From Kribbella catacumbae DSM 19601 (lineage in GTDB: Bacteria; Actinomycetota; Actinomycetes; Propionibacteriales; Kribbellaceae), in assembly GCF_000372465.1 (NCBI RefSeq), contig NZ_AQUZ01000002.1, forward strand, positions 186,160-250,159: 64,000 nucleotides of DNA, written 5' to 3'. The position numbers were made by a program, and so were the translations under genes. Below, piece after piece: positions 8,201 through 17,189 of the stretch. The notes beneath the pieces were generated by a model. The model was not told the DNA's origin. It did no database searches and saw nothing but the letters and a program-made list of their open reading frames with translations. Each line of letters opens with the position of its first letter. The first letter of the stretch is position 1.

Positions 8201-10778
8201 CGGCGGGTGCCGCGACGCCGTTCTGGTCAGTGCCAGTGAGCACCGCCATGTTCCGGCCGCCGGTGAGCTTCCACGCGTCGAAGTGGTTGTCATCGGCGGG
8301 GTCGGACTCGCCCTTGCCCGCCTGGTGCTCCGCGTAGACCGTTGAGCCGGTCTTGATCTCGTTCGAGTAGCGGACCCGTTTGGCTTCGGTGGCCAGGATC
8401 GCTGCCGTCCAGGGGTCGAGCTGGCCGGAATCCTCGTCGCGGGCGCGATCGATGAAGTCGGTTGCGTGCTTGGTGCCGTACAGCTGTGTGTAGACGCGGT
8501 TGAGCGACGAACCCTCGCCGACCTCGCTGCGGCCGGACAGCAGATCGTTGGCGAGCTGGTACTCGATCCGGTCGATCATCGTCTGCTCGTAGCCCCGCAG
8601 CAGCGTCCGCTCCTCGACGCTTTTGGCCTCGCCCGGCACCTGGGGTGCGATGCGGGCCTCGTATCCGGGCACGATGAGGCCGTTGTCGCCGCTGATGAAG
8701 CCGGTGATGATCTCGCCGTGCCCGCCGACGTCGAAGACCTGCCCGATCTGCCCGGTGACGGCTGTCGTTGAGCCGTCACGCCTCATCTTCTCGGCGGTCC
8801 AGCGGATGACTCCTTGCTGGTCGATGAGAATCTCGCCCGGCTCTGCCGCGTTGCGCGCGAGGCTCGAACGGACGGTGTCACCGACGCGCCGCACGAACAG
8901 CGAACTGTGCGCATCCGCAGGGACGGCTGTCGTCTCGTCGAACCGTACGAGCCGATCCTTGAACCGGTCGGTCTGGAATCCGGAGCCGCGCATCTCGCCT
9001 GGATCGGCCTCGATTCGGCGCAACGCCTGGGCGAGCTCGTCGAGGTTCGACCACTGGCCTTTCGGGCTGGTCATGTACTTGGCGACGCGCACCGGGTCGA
9101 AGCGTTGCTCGACGAATTCGCCGTCGACCAGGAGCGTCTCGGGTTCCCGGCTGCCGATGAGCTCGTCGGCGATCTCGTCGGCGTGTGCCCGGACCTTCTC
9201 CGCGGCGGTGCCGCCGTAGACGAGGTTGCCGAAGTCCGGTTCGATACCGGGCCCGGAGGACTGGAATTCGCCGATCATGCCGAGGCGCTCCTCGTACATC
9301 TGCTCCGTTGCGCCAGGGCGCAGGAGCTCGCCGCGATGCCCGGTGAGAACGTCCCAGTAGGAACGCTGAACGGTCGCGATCTCGGGGTCGCTGGAGTATT
9401 GCGGAGGCTCGAACTCGACCAGGTTCAGGCCGGCGGATCGCTGCTCCTCGAAAGCCGCGATGAGACTGTCCGCATCCAGCGAGGCCCGCAGGTTCTCCCG
9501 GGCGCTGTCCACGGCCTTCGAGAGGTACTGTTCGGCGGCTTCGGCATTGACGAAGAACTCGGGCAGGCTGCGGTCGTTTGCCTCACGGCGAAGCATCACT
9601 TTCGAGCCCTCGCGATGGCGCTGGCCAGCCGACCGGTAGTCCTTGACCACGAACATCGAGTCCTTGCCGACGTGGTAGCTGTCCTCGATCTCGACCGGTT
9701 CGGCGGCGCCCTGGCGGCCTCTGCGGGCGGTCTCGATGTGCGTCGAGCCGTTCTGGCCGGCGAGCAGGTCGGGACGGTCCTGGCGTACCACCGCCCGGCC
9801 CTGCGCGAAGCGGAGCAGCTCGACGGCCTCGGCCGGAGTGGGGGAGTACAGCGCGGTCTTGCCCCGCTCGATCTTGTGGTTCGTCGAGTAGCGCACGACC
9901 ATCCCGTTGTCGTAGATGCGGGCGCCGGCATAGTCCTCACGGGGCCGGGGCTCGGTGAGGCGGATCTCCATCCCGGTCCCGGAGACGCGGGCCTTGATCT
10001 GACCTGGATTCTGGTCCCGGCGTACCTCGTAGCCGAGTCCCTGGGCCTGTAGTTCCCGCAGCATCGCGACCGACCGCTCCACGGCGGCGGCAGACATGAA
10101 CCGGTTGCGGTCCACTCTGCCGGTGCGAGGATCGCGGCCGCCGTCGAGAACCCACTGGCGCACCTGCTGGTAGTCGCGGACGCTCATCGAATCGCGTAGC
10201 GCGGTCAGCCCGGAGGCGTCCTCGTCGGTCATCGCCAGACCTGCCTCGGACAGACGGCCGCCGGAATCAGCGATCCACAACATTGCCTGCCCGTGCTCGG
10301 GACTCGCGGCTCGGTTCGTCTCGCCGCCCATGTCCCGTTCGATCGTCTCGTCCGGAAGATAGACCAGGGCAGTACCCGCGCCCTTGATCGTTGCCCGCTG
10401 CGACCACTCCGGGTCATACGGGCTGATCGGCAGGGCCGGCGCCGCGTTTACCGGGCCGGCCAGGCCTACCTCGCGCAGGAAGCGTGCCTGCAGCTGCTGC
10501 AGGAGCGGGTCTGTGACCGTGGGCTCGGTGAAGATCGGACCGGAGCCCGGCACGGACTCCTGGATCGACGCGTCCAGCGCTGTCAGCAGGTCCTGCACGC
10601 CGAGCTGCGGGTCGGCAACAGACCTGCCCAGCGGGGCCAGCCGCTCGTCGGCGCGCAGCCTGATGGCCTTCGCCTGTGAGATCGGGATGACCTGGCTCGC
10701 TTTGTGTCGCGCCAGCCGGATCGCGTCGTAGACGACGTACTCGAAGAAGTACCGCCGCAGCCCATGTCCTGTCTTCAT
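5220..10778 (-). CDS. Single-chain RNA polymerase with fused beta-like and beta'-like catalytic barrels
   Basis: This 1852-residue protein shows, in order, conserved parts of RpoB then RpoC. Beta-like: a fork region (DRQQMTASTLMQSSKITSA, about 921-939); MTFGGWTADDPIVISREF (945-962) matching the RpoB MPWxGYNxEDAIxISE stretch; GDKLSDLHGNKG (981-992) with both active-site lysines (K983, K991); MSPFSLISRRNAG (1029-1041) matching NPLGVPSRMNVG; and the GKGR...EF block (1093-1118). Beta'-like: SGKHNIFKTGLMSSRLADSA (1314-1333); R1370; DFDGD (1406-1410), supplying the three Mg-binding Asp; the AKAEAMAKL helix; a bridge helix (TTGAKGNLQKL, 1539-1549); and a trigger-loop-like segment (IKAHGTGLGGSYSQRAVRAL, 1579-1598). 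The N-terminal 900 residues are not recognised, and no zinc ribbon or sigma-binding coiled coil is evident. GGAGG precedes the ATG at 10778. It heads an operon of five genes behind AT-rich repeats. Confidence 0.92.
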   Translation of the reverse strand: MKTGHGLRRYFFEYVVYDAIRLARHKASQVIPISQAKAIRLRADERLAPLGRSVADPQLGVQDLLTALDASIQESVPGSGPIFTEPTVTDPLLQQLQARFLREVGLAGPVNAAPALPISPYDPEWSQRATIKGAGTALVYLPDETIERDMGGETNRAASPEHGQAMLWIADSGGRLSEAGLAMTDEDASGLTALRDSMSVRDYQQVRQWVLDGGRDPRTGRVDRNRFMSAAAVERSVAMLRELQAQGLGYEVRRDQNPGQIKARVSGTGMEIRLTEPRPREDYAGARIYDNGMVVRYSTNHKIERGKTALYSPTPAEAVELLRFAQGRAVVRQDRPDLLAGQNGSTHIETARRGRQGAAEPVEIEDSYHVGKDSMFVVKDYRSAGQRHREGSKVMLRREANDRSLPEFFVNAEAAEQYLSKAVDSARENLRASLDADSLIAAFEEQRSAGLNLVEFEPPQYSSDPEIATVQRSYWDVLTGHRGELLRPGATEQMYEERLGMIGEFQSSGPGIEPDFGNLVYGGTAAEKVRAHADEIADELIGSREPETLLVDGEFVEQRFDPVRVAKYMTSPKGQWSNLDELAQALRRIEADPGEMRGSGFQTDRFKDRLVRFDETTAVPADAHSSLFVRRVGDTVRSSLARNAAEPGEILIDQQGVIRWTAEKMRRDGSTTAVTGQIGQVFDVGGHGEIITGFISGDNGLIVPGYEARIAPQVPGEAKSVEERTLLRGYEQTMIDRIEYQLANDLLSGRSEVGEGSSLNRVYTQLYGTKHATDFIDRARDEDSGQLDPWTAAILATEAKRVRYSNEIKTGSTVYAEHQAGKGESDPADDNHFDAWKLTGGRNMAVLTGTDQNGVAAPAGYFDPVMTGGATNQGIVRYLTEDATVSPEGRIIPGDPATTSGGRAPLMNRPELETLRYDPFDRQQMTASTLMQSSKITSATGTAMMTFGGWTADDPIVISREFAQANQIRGAGNELRDLVVGDKLSDLHGNKGVVSLVVDRGMRPEDAGRERVEQEVAWFRANPDLHVVMSPFSLISRRNAGSARELMATGAKDLTVPGGGVRAGSLGSMRFIVTHMAVDEKTKIYDDESVLAGKGRKASSQLAWALGAQGCPAIMQEFYGHNAGAEANLREYMLSVGLAMAADGTLHVIGRDSNDRGTGHDLVDEQPERRLFAMPELVRTSNGGLHVVAMRRSFGALIGDKGGDLEIPFPLRYLTGEQTEAASGTSWKVPVLSSHLRSGQEFDDGSVVTHDYTNRYLDIHEQACRYRALQDKLNAGSLGQGEREELGDAMSQAAARAQRNFEAITTDLEQRVFSGKHNIFKTGLMSSRLADSATAVWTADPRLDVDQIAVSPVMADQLGLIEGDHALVWRDPVLRDAGVRYLRVAVDQRLTGVAINPVMDQCFDGDFDGDAVAVVKLHSRAAKAEAMAKLSVPANLLDTGVVSEQGTHPFAMQVSLDTQVALSKDPELRQQLDSLSGAANLIRWGAADEAPETTRARQDDVTVRLSGFYRRAQRGEFGTALSFADLQSHLNSVRDVCVTTGAKGNLQKLTDYARYLGGHSGRSGINRADQEASMFATAIKAHGTGLGGSYSQRAVRALRNEDMKAVLEVTYPVTQSVLQAKHDAAEARHKYEMLQGPGRDLWRGRVLEHLGPGKWRALFEDGVPLQATPEQWVEQFVDFYRAKDGFAVTVNPAYVDRVAQALTDPKTGLVRNLEDDASLQGSLMDRMAYGGTLEDLVVAAGKHENLFDGEMNEQFCSAATRRSRRPANGLLPDPGSHSEPTVQTIADALVKRDVVTDEHGAAQARGDRRRSTHAVAVAVAARPARGQAPAYMPLIDPEPAAPADGAGYEMES

Positions 10779-10809
10779 CGTTCATCGCCTCCGCGGGAGT
10801 GATCGGCAC

Positions 10810-10860
10810 ATAACCATTCTATAGAGAGTAGATCATTATTCGTGATCATTATTCAATGGT
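10810..10860 (-). promoter_or_regulatory. AT-rich direct-repeat site A, upstream of the RNA polymerase operon
   Basis: In a GC-rich surrounding, 51 bp hold two exact copies of GATCATTATTC (10831-10841 and 10844-10854, 13 bp apart), followed by AATGG, and on the far side ATAACCATT (10810-10818) with a TATAG. On the minus strand this reads CATTGAAT, then CGAATAAT 13 bp later, then TATAGAATGG about 30 nt before the polymerase start region. Related sites precede the other operons of the element. It is likely a promoter plus operator. Confidence 0.7.
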
Positions 10861-10939
10861 CACTGAAAAGCTGAGTCGGCCGCGCCCACACCTCAAGGCA
10901 GGGCGGCGGCCGACGTGCACGGCGGAGGCTGAGTCCAGT

Positions 10940-13900
10940 TCAGCTGTCCAGCATCTCGACTGCCATCGCGCGGTCGAACGCGCCGCCGGCCAGGTGTTCC
11001 CAGGTCGGTAGGGAAGCCAGGAATCGGTAGAAGTCGGCTGAGATCTCCACCGTTGCCAGCGCCTGCAGGTCTTCCTCGCGCAACTCGCTGTCGAAGAAGA
11101 CCCTCGAGTCTCCGCTGCTGGCCGCACTGTTGAGCTTGCTTGCAGCCTCGGCGAATGTCGACGAGCGCAGTGGCGTGATGTAGGTCCGCGACCCGTCGGC
11201 GCTGCGCAGCTCTCCGTCGCCGCCGACGGAGAAGTGGTCCCGGTCTTGCTGGAGCTCGACGAGCGCTGACTTGTATGCCTCGGTGAGCTGCCGATCCAGG
11301 CTCTTGACTCGTGCAGTTCCGTCGGGTTTGACCAGCATGTCTTGGCTGATCGTCGCTTCGGCGTAGATGAGCCGGCGACGCGCGGCGGCGGCTGTCTCGC
11401 GCTGGGCGACCTCCGCGGCGAGCTCGACGTTGTCGACAACTTGGTCGTCGTCGTAGATCATCGCGACGTCGAGGTCATCGACGTCGACCTCGCGGACCGC
11501 ATGCGGGTCGCGTCCTTGCTCGACGTTGACCTTCATCTGCACGATCTCCATGACCTCGTCGGAGTAGATGTCCGGATCGAGGCGCGCGATGTCGACGTCG
11601 GCGTAGCCGTAGCTCTCCTGATAGACGTCCTTCGCGCTGCCGGAGTGGATCGCCTGATTCATCCGCTTGTCGAGCATCTTGCGGAAGTCCGGCTGGTTCA
11701 TCCGCACGTCGAAGTCCAACGCCGAGCTCAGCGTCGGGATCGTCTGGAGCGTGTAGGGGTGCCCGGGGTGGATGATCGCGTCCTCGAACAGCCGCCACGA
11801 CATCGGCAGGCTTGTCTCGTTGCGATTCCAGACCGGAGGGTCGCCCGCGCGGAAGACGATCGAGTTGCGTTCGGGGATGAACGCCATGTCGTTGTACTTG
11901 ATCAGCGGCTCCTCCTTGGTGTTCATCGTGTAGGAGACGCGGCCCTCGGTCTTGCCGCCCACGACCTTGTCCAGGTCCTGGCTGATCTGCTTGGAGTCGA
12001 TGTAGGACTTGTGCGTGGTGCCGCTCATTTTCTCGAGCGTCTCGATCATCGAATCGTCGGTGGACTTGAGGAACACGATGTTGCTCGTGTTCCCCTGGAC
12101 GATCTTGTCGACGCTTTCTCCGTAGACGTCACGCAGCTGCTGCAGGGTCTGCAGGATCAACGTGAACTGCTGTTCCTGGCCCAGGCCGATGGAGAGCATC
12201 GTCTCGAAGCCCGCGATGCCGTTGCCGTCGGACTGCAGGTTGCCCAGCTCGTCGAGCATGAACCGCGTCTTGTACAGCGGTTTCTGGTTGCTCTTGGTCA
12301 TGTAGGACTTGTCGAAGTTCAGATCGACCAGCTGTTTGATCAGGATCAAGATCAGCTTGGCGTACTTCATCAGGTGTGGCGGGGTCACCAGGAACACAGC
12401 TTTCGGGGCCTCGGAGTAGCGCACCATCGTCTGTGTGATCGCGCGTGCGTGCCCCCTGACCTTCTCGGGGGCACCGGATGCCGTGAGATCGAGCCGGTCT
12501 TGCGGATAAGTGGTGTCGGCCGGCTGGTACTCGGTGATCGCGCTGTCGTGCGTGGCGTCTGTGTGAACCGGCCGGAGCTCACGGATCACGCCGTTCTTTA
12601 CGATCTTCTTGCCTGTGACGGGCTCGGCGACGTAGTGCCGGCCGTTGAGCGAGACCTGATAGTTCTTCTTGAAGTGGAAGTAGAAGGTACGTACCAGCAT
12701 TTTCGACTGTGGGTTCACCAGTTCGAGCTTCAGCCAGGCCTCGTCGGTGGGGAACTTCCCCCTGAAGTAGTACCGGGCCCAGCCTTCACGCGAGACGATG
12801 TCGGCGTGGTCGAAGTCCTCGCCGAGAGGTTCGGCGAATCTCGGGTCGGCATAGGCCGACCACATGGCCTGCTGGCCGATGAGGTGGTCGCGCTTGAGGT
12901 AGTTCATGGAGAAGCGCACGCCCAGCCTGCGCGGGAACGACAGCCCGCCCAGGTCGGTGTTCTGCGAGGGTTTGCCCGAGGTGAGGGTCGAGATCGTGGG
13001 GTCGGTGAAGAAGCTCATGGCCGTGATCGCGATGCCGTACACCGACGCGAGCATCTTCTCGGCACCCGCCATCGCCCGCAGCGCGTTGTTGGCGTTGCCG
13101 ATGAGCGTGCGCATGGTGTTGGTCGGCAACGCCTCGGTCGCGTTGAAGTAGAGCGTGAGCATGTCCTGGTCCGCCTTGCCCTCCCATAGGAACGCCTGGC
13201 GCTCGGCGTCGTCGCGGGCCGCTTCGAGGCCGGCCTCGTCGTTCTCGAACCCGCCGGCCTTGACCTTCTTCTCCAGCTCGGCCTCAGGGTTCTTGAGCTT
13301 CTTGCTCGTGAGCTGGACGAAGAGCTGGTAGCAGTTGTAGAGGGTGACGTGCCCCCACATGTCGTCGAGGCGCCTTTCCAGCGTCTCGGGATCCATGCGC
13401 GTCGCCGCGGCATGCTCGCGCAGCTCGCGTTCCTCTTCGAGATAGAAGTCGATGAGGCCGTAGGCCGCGCGCTTGAAGGCGTTGTTGGCCGCGTTCGGCC
13501 AGACCGGATCCTCGCCGCCGTCGACGGGGAAGAAGACATCGGCGATGTTCTCGACGTACAGGGCGCACTTGGTCGAGTCGCCCTCGCGTGCCGCGTCGGC
13601 CGCCATACCCAGCGGATTGTAGATGTCGGTCTTCATCGCGTTGATGAGGTTGAACTGCACCGGTTCGAAGCCGCGGGTCACGAACGGGACGTAGTTCTTC
13701 ACGAGCAGTTCGCCCTTAGGATCGTTGATGACCATGTTGGACGGGCGCTTCTCGCGCGACCACATGTCGAGCATCGGCTCGATGTAGGTCTGCCCCTTAC
13801 CGGCCCGGGTGATCGCCAGCACCATCGTGTTCACCGGTGCGGTGTCCACGATGTACGCCCCGCCCGGGCGCTGGACCTCGTAGGCAGGAAACGACCAATC

Positions 13901-14953
13901 GTCGTTGATCAGGTCGGCGACCGTCTTGTAAGGCCCGAGCTTGGCGCGGTCCTTCCCGTCCCCGTTGTACGGGATCGCCGTGGTGGCGTACTTCTTCCGC
14001 AGACTTTTGTCGGCCGGCAGCCCGGAGGTGTCGAAGAGGTCGTCGCCGAACTGTTCATCGATGATCGGCAGCGAGTCGAAGACCGGTTCGCCGGTGTCGT
14101 CGTCGATGGCCTCACCGGCGTAGTAGACGAGCTGGCCGTCCTCGTCCACGACGTCCGCGGCGGCGCGACGCGACACCGCGATCATCTTGAGCCCCTTCTT
14201 CTGGAGCATCATGTGACTGATCATCGAGGAGACCTGGACACCCGAGTGCGCGCCGGTATCGGGAAACCAGTCGAACTTGCGCTGGATCTCTTCGGGCACC
14301 GCGATGTGCTGGTCGTTCTCGTACTGGTTGATGTCGGAGGTGTCGCGCATCAGATTGGCGGCGTCGACCCGCTTCGAGACCCAGGCGGCCAGCACGACGC
14401 CGAGCACAAGCCCCGTCCCCAGGGAGACGAACAGCTTCAATCCGGACACGTCAGCCAGCTGCGCACCGAGATTCGTCGTCTTGGCAGGTTCGGTTCCCTG
14501 CTTCTTCGCGTCGTACTGCTTGGCTGTGTACCACTGCGGCACAGGAACGTCGGCGAGGTCCGGATAGCACTTCCCGGTGGGCTGCCCGGCCTTGTCGAGC
14601 TGCTGGTAGCAGGGTTCGGCGGCGCCGCCCTCGGCGGTGCGGGTCGACTTGATGTAGAACTTCTCACCCGGGCGGTCGCCATTCGCGGTGTTCGAGATCG
14701 TGCTTCCCAGCCCTAGGACGACCAAGGCGATCACCGAGTAGAGGACCCAGGTGATGACGGCGATGATCGCGCCGGCAATGATCGCGCCGGCCATTCCGGG
14801 TGCTTTCGATCGCCTGGCCTGCAGCTGGCCCCGGTCGAGCTGTTGCCGGTCGTGCACGTCGCGATGTGACAGCGTCTGCCCGGAGCCCCGGGCCGAGATC
14901 TTGTCCCAGCCGCTCGCCCTCGCCCGCGACGCCTTCCGCTTCCCTCGCGCCAT
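10940..14953 (-). CDS. VirD4/TraG-like type IV coupling protein, unusually large
   Basis: The 1337-residue product is a membrane-anchored ATPase that should bring the relaxase-DNA complex to the transfer channel. Two N-terminal TM helices (about residues 55-85 and 173-192) flank a roughly 85-residue Cys-containing loop. A P-loop of the VirD4 type (AITRAGKGQTY, about 381-391) is followed by MVINDPKGELL. The Walker B motif RFMLDELGNLQ lies near 898-908, followed by the Gln-rich segment ILQTLQQLRDVYG typical of TraG/VirD4. Normal coupling proteins are about 600-700 residues; here roughly 500 residues separate Walker A from B, and the tail after the ATPase is long and acidic. GAGGAG precedes the ATG at 14953. 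It is downstream of the coiled-coil protein gene in the same operon. Confidence 0.85.
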   Translation of the reverse strand: MARGKRKASRARASGWDKISARGSGQTLSHRDVHDRQQLDRGQLQARRSKAPGMAGAIIAGAIIAVITWVLYSVIALVVLGLGSTISNTANGDRPGEKFYIKSTRTAEGGAAEPCYQQLDKAGQPTGKCYPDLADVPVPQWYTAKQYDAKKQGTEPAKTTNLGAQLADVSGLKLFVSLGTGLVLGVVLAAWVSKRVDAANLMRDTSDINQYENDQHIAVPEEIQRKFDWFPDTGAHSGVQVSSMISHMMLQKKGLKMIAVSRRAAADVVDEDGQLVYYAGEAIDDDTGEPVFDSLPIIDEQFGDDLFDTSGLPADKSLRKKYATTAIPYNGDGKDRAKLGPYKTVADLINDDWSFPAYEVQRPGGAYIVDTAPVNTMVLAITRAGKGQTYIEPMLDMWSREKRPSNMVINDPKGELLVKNYVPFVTRGFEPVQFNLINAMKTDIYNPLGMAADAAREGDSTKCALYVENIADVFFPVDGGEDPVWPNAANNAFKRAAYGLIDFYLEEERELREHAAATRMDPETLERRLDDMWGHVTLYNCYQLFVQLTSKKLKNPEAELEKKVKAGGFENDEAGLEAARDDAERQAFLWEGKADQDMLTLYFNATEALPTNTMRTLIGNANNALRAMAGAEKMLASVYGIAITAMSFFTDPTISTLTSGKPSQNTDLGGLSFPRRLGVRFSMNYLKRDHLIGQQAMWSAYADPRFAEPLGEDFDHADIVSREGWARYYFRGKFPTDEAWLKLELVNPQSKMLVRTFYFHFKKNYQVSLNGRHYVAEPVTGKKIVKNGVIRELRPVHTDATHDSAITEYQPADTTYPQDRLDLTASGAPEKVRGHARAITQTMVRYSEAPKAVFLVTPPHLMKYAKLILILIKQLVDLNFDKSYMTKSNQKPLYKTRFMLDELGNLQSDGNGIAGFETMLSIGLGQEQQFTLILQTLQQLRDVYGESVDKIVQGNTSNIVFLKSTDDSMIETLEKMSGTTHKSYIDSKQISQDLDKVVGGKTEGRVSYTMNTKEEPLIKYNDMAFIPERNSIVFRAGDPPVWNRNETSLPMSWRLFEDAIIHPGHPYTLQTIPTLSSALDFDVRMNQPDFRKMLDKRMNQAIHSGSAKDVYQESYGYADVDIARLDPDIYSDEVMEIVQMKVNVEQGRDPHAVREVDVDDLDVAMIYDDDQVVDNVELAAEVAQRETAAAARRRLIYAEATISQDMLVKPDGTARVKSLDRQLTEAYKSALVELQQDRDHFSVGGDGELRSADGSRTYITPLRSSTFAEAASKLNSAASSGDSRVFFDSELREEDLQALATVEISADFYRFLASLPTWEHLAGGAFDRAMAVEMLDS

Positions 14954-15070
14954 TGTTGCGCTCCTCGTCCTCACTGTGTTGCCGGAAAGTCGATAACGGC
15001 ACAGGCGCGGGGACGATCCCCTGTACGCCGCTGGCCTCTTTCTGCGATCGGGTGCGGCCCTGCGATGCGC

Positions 15071-17122
15071 TCAGATCAGGGTCGCGCCGATGACGAACCC
15101 GCCCGCCAGCATGAGTAGTGCGAGCACGGCCGCCATCGCGATCAGTGCTGTGTTGGATCGCGACTGCATCAGGTTCGATCGCTCCAGATCGTTGATGTAG
15201 GCCTGGCGGTCTGCCTGCAGCTCATTGACCCGTGCGTCGTAGTGCTTGCCGAACGACTCGCTCATGTGGTCCATCTGTAGCAGCAGATCGCTGACCCGGT
15301 TCGTCTGCGACGTCGTCTTCTCGCTCTCCAGCTTGAGGCGGTGCTGCCACTCCTCGTCCCGGGCACGCAGGTGCTCGATCGTGGAGTGACGCGCGCGCTC
15401 GAACTCCTCCTCGGCCCGGCGTGACTGCTCCTCCTGCTCAGCACGCATCCGGGCGATCGCCTCGGCGTGCTCGCGCTCGAGCGAACCGACCCGGTCGACC
15501 GTGGCCTGCTCGGTGGCCAGCGCCTGCGCGCGGCTGATGTCGTTCTTGCGGTTCTCGTCGATGACCGACTGGATCTCGTCCGTCAGGCGAACCAGCAGCT
15601 CGCGTTCGGCCGCCAGAGCCTCGGCTTGGCGTTCAGCCAGCACCTCGAAGACCCGGGTCATGCCGATCGCCATCTTGCGTTCGGCGTCCTTGCGGCGAAG
15701 ACCGAGGATCTCCTGGCGGGTGTAGTCGTAGTCGTTCTCGACCTTCGCCTCGATCGCCGTCACGGCATCGAGCTGCTCGCGCCGGATCCGTGGACTGTTC
15801 CGCTCTCGGTACTGCGCCTCGGCCTGGGCGGCCGCCTGCTGACCGACCCGGGCGATAGCGGCCTCGAATACGTCGGCGATCTCGGCCTGAGCCTGCCGGC
15901 CCTTCTCCTCCCTGGCAGCCAGCGCTTCGCGGTACTCGGCCCGCGCCCCGGCGGTCAGCCCCTGGTAGACGCTTCCCTCGCGATCGATGGAGACCTCGCG
16001 GATCACCTGCTCTGCGTGCAGGCTCATGAGCGTGACGAACTGCGTTTGCAGCGTCGTTTGACCGTCGGCGTGCAACTGCGACAGTTGCGCGTTAGCCTGC
16101 CGAACCAGTTGCGCGAGCTGATCGCCGAGCCATGAGGTGGCGGCTTGTGGTGCCTCGATCTGAACGGTCAGCGCGCCGACGCCGAACGACGTCGTGAACT
16201 CGTCCAGCGTGACCTGCAGGTCAAGGTCCTCGCTGAGGAACCGTCGAGCCAGGCTTCCGCGCACCTGAAGCTGGTTCGCTACCGGCGCGGCCGGCAGCTG
16301 TTCTGTGGGCTGATCCAACCCTTCGCCGCTGGGCTCCGGATTGCCCGGTCCGATGACCCCATCGGCCAGCTCGTCGGGGGAACCGTGCTCGTCGAAGGAC
16401 GGCGAGTCGAAGCCCTCGTCGTCGGTGAAGGCGGTCGAGAAGTCCAGATCGTCGTCCGGGTCGGTGCCGAATACCGGTTCTTGGTCGAACAGTGGGTCGC
16501 CGTCGTCGAAGGATCTCTCGTTCGGCTCCACCGCGACCTCAGCCAGCTCGGCGTCGGCGGCCGCTTCGGTGAGGCCGGCATCGATGTTCGCCTCGCCGCT
16601 GTGCCGCGCCCACAATTCGGAGCCGACCGCGTCCTTGAGATCGACCCGGCCCTGCGAGACTCCTTGCGCCTGAGCGAAGGTTGCTGGCGCCGCCAGGTCG
16701 ACCTGGAGGCCCTGGCCGCCGCGCTGGTAGACCACCGCCCAGGTGTAGTCCGCAGTGGTGAGCAGCCCGTATTCGTCCATCCGCTCGAGCGTCCCGATCG
16801 TCGGAATGATCCCGAAGATCTGCTGGTCGAGCATGTCGTCGGTCGCTAGCGTGCGGATCGAATCGTTCTCGATCAGCTCGATGATGGAGCCCCTGGCCTC
16901 GTCACGGCCGTGACGCCTGCTCAGACCGCCGATGCTTTCTGCGGCAAGCACCAGGACCACCCATGCCGTCCCGCTGGGCAAACCGAAACGCTCGTTGCCG
17001 CGGAGCAACTCGACAGCCGCCGGGACGGCGGTCTCCCGGACCACCGACGACAGCAGCTCGTCCGGCTTCTTCTGCCGTTCCTTCCTCCGCACGGCATGCT
17101 TGGGTCCTGTCAGGATGCTCAC
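15071..17122 (-). CDS. Tail-anchored coiled-coil protein
   Basis: The 683-residue product starts at a GTG at 17122, preceded by GAAGGGA; the earlier in-frame ATG at 17212 lies inside the AT-rich repeat site and is unlikely. Residues 1-200 form a globular domain of unknown type. About 200-320 is acidic and low-complexity (FDDGDPLFDQEPVFG-like). About 320-400 is a small folded part. About 400-650 is a long coiled coil rich in Ala, Gln, Arg and Glu. The last 28 residues are one hydrophobic helix (ALIAMAAVLALLMLAGGFVI), so it is anchored by its C-terminus. Its gene leads directly to the coupling protein, so the two probably form a membrane complex. No family is recognised. Confidence 0.75.
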   Translation of the reverse strand: MSILTGPKHAVRRKERQKKPDELLSSVVRETAVPAAVELLRGNERFGLPSGTAWVVLVLAAESIGGLSRRHGRDEARGSIIELIENDSIRTLATDDMLDQQIFGIIPTIGTLERMDEYGLLTTADYTWAVVYQRGGQGLQVDLAAPATFAQAQGVSQGRVDLKDAVGSELWARHSGEANIDAGLTEAAADAELAEVAVEPNERSFDDGDPLFDQEPVFGTDPDDDLDFSTAFTDDEGFDSPSFDEHGSPDELADGVIGPGNPEPSGEGLDQPTEQLPAAPVANQLQVRGSLARRFLSEDLDLQVTLDEFTTSFGVGALTVQIEAPQAATSWLGDQLAQLVRQANAQLSQLHADGQTTLQTQFVTLMSLHAEQVIREVSIDREGSVYQGLTAGARAEYREALAAREEKGRQAQAEIADVFEAAIARVGQQAAAQAEAQYRERNSPRIRREQLDAVTAIEAKVENDYDYTRQEILGLRRKDAERKMAIGMTRVFEVLAERQAEALAAERELLVRLTDEIQSVIDENRKNDISRAQALATEQATVDRVGSLEREHAEAIARMRAEQEEQSRRAEEEFERARHSTIEHLRARDEEWQHRLKLESEKTTSQTNRVSDLLLQMDHMSESFGKHYDARVNELQADRQAYINDLERSNLMQSRSNTALIAMAAVLALLMLAGGFVIGATLI

Positions 17123-17189
17123 ACCAATGGGTCCCTTCGATCTATAGCCCGATTTGCCTCGTCTACCAGGAGGTCGATGCAACACCATC

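Noticed and set aside
6369-10052. Long plus-strand frames opposite the polymerase gene
   Set aside because: Shadows of the 1852-codon gene; the minus strand carries clear polymerase motifs in the third-position-GC-rich frame.
11342-14716. Two long plus-strand frames (615 and 455 codons)
   Set aside because: Both are antisense shadows of the coupling-protein gene, with Val/Leu/Asp/His-rich composition typical of reversed GC-rich coding sequence.
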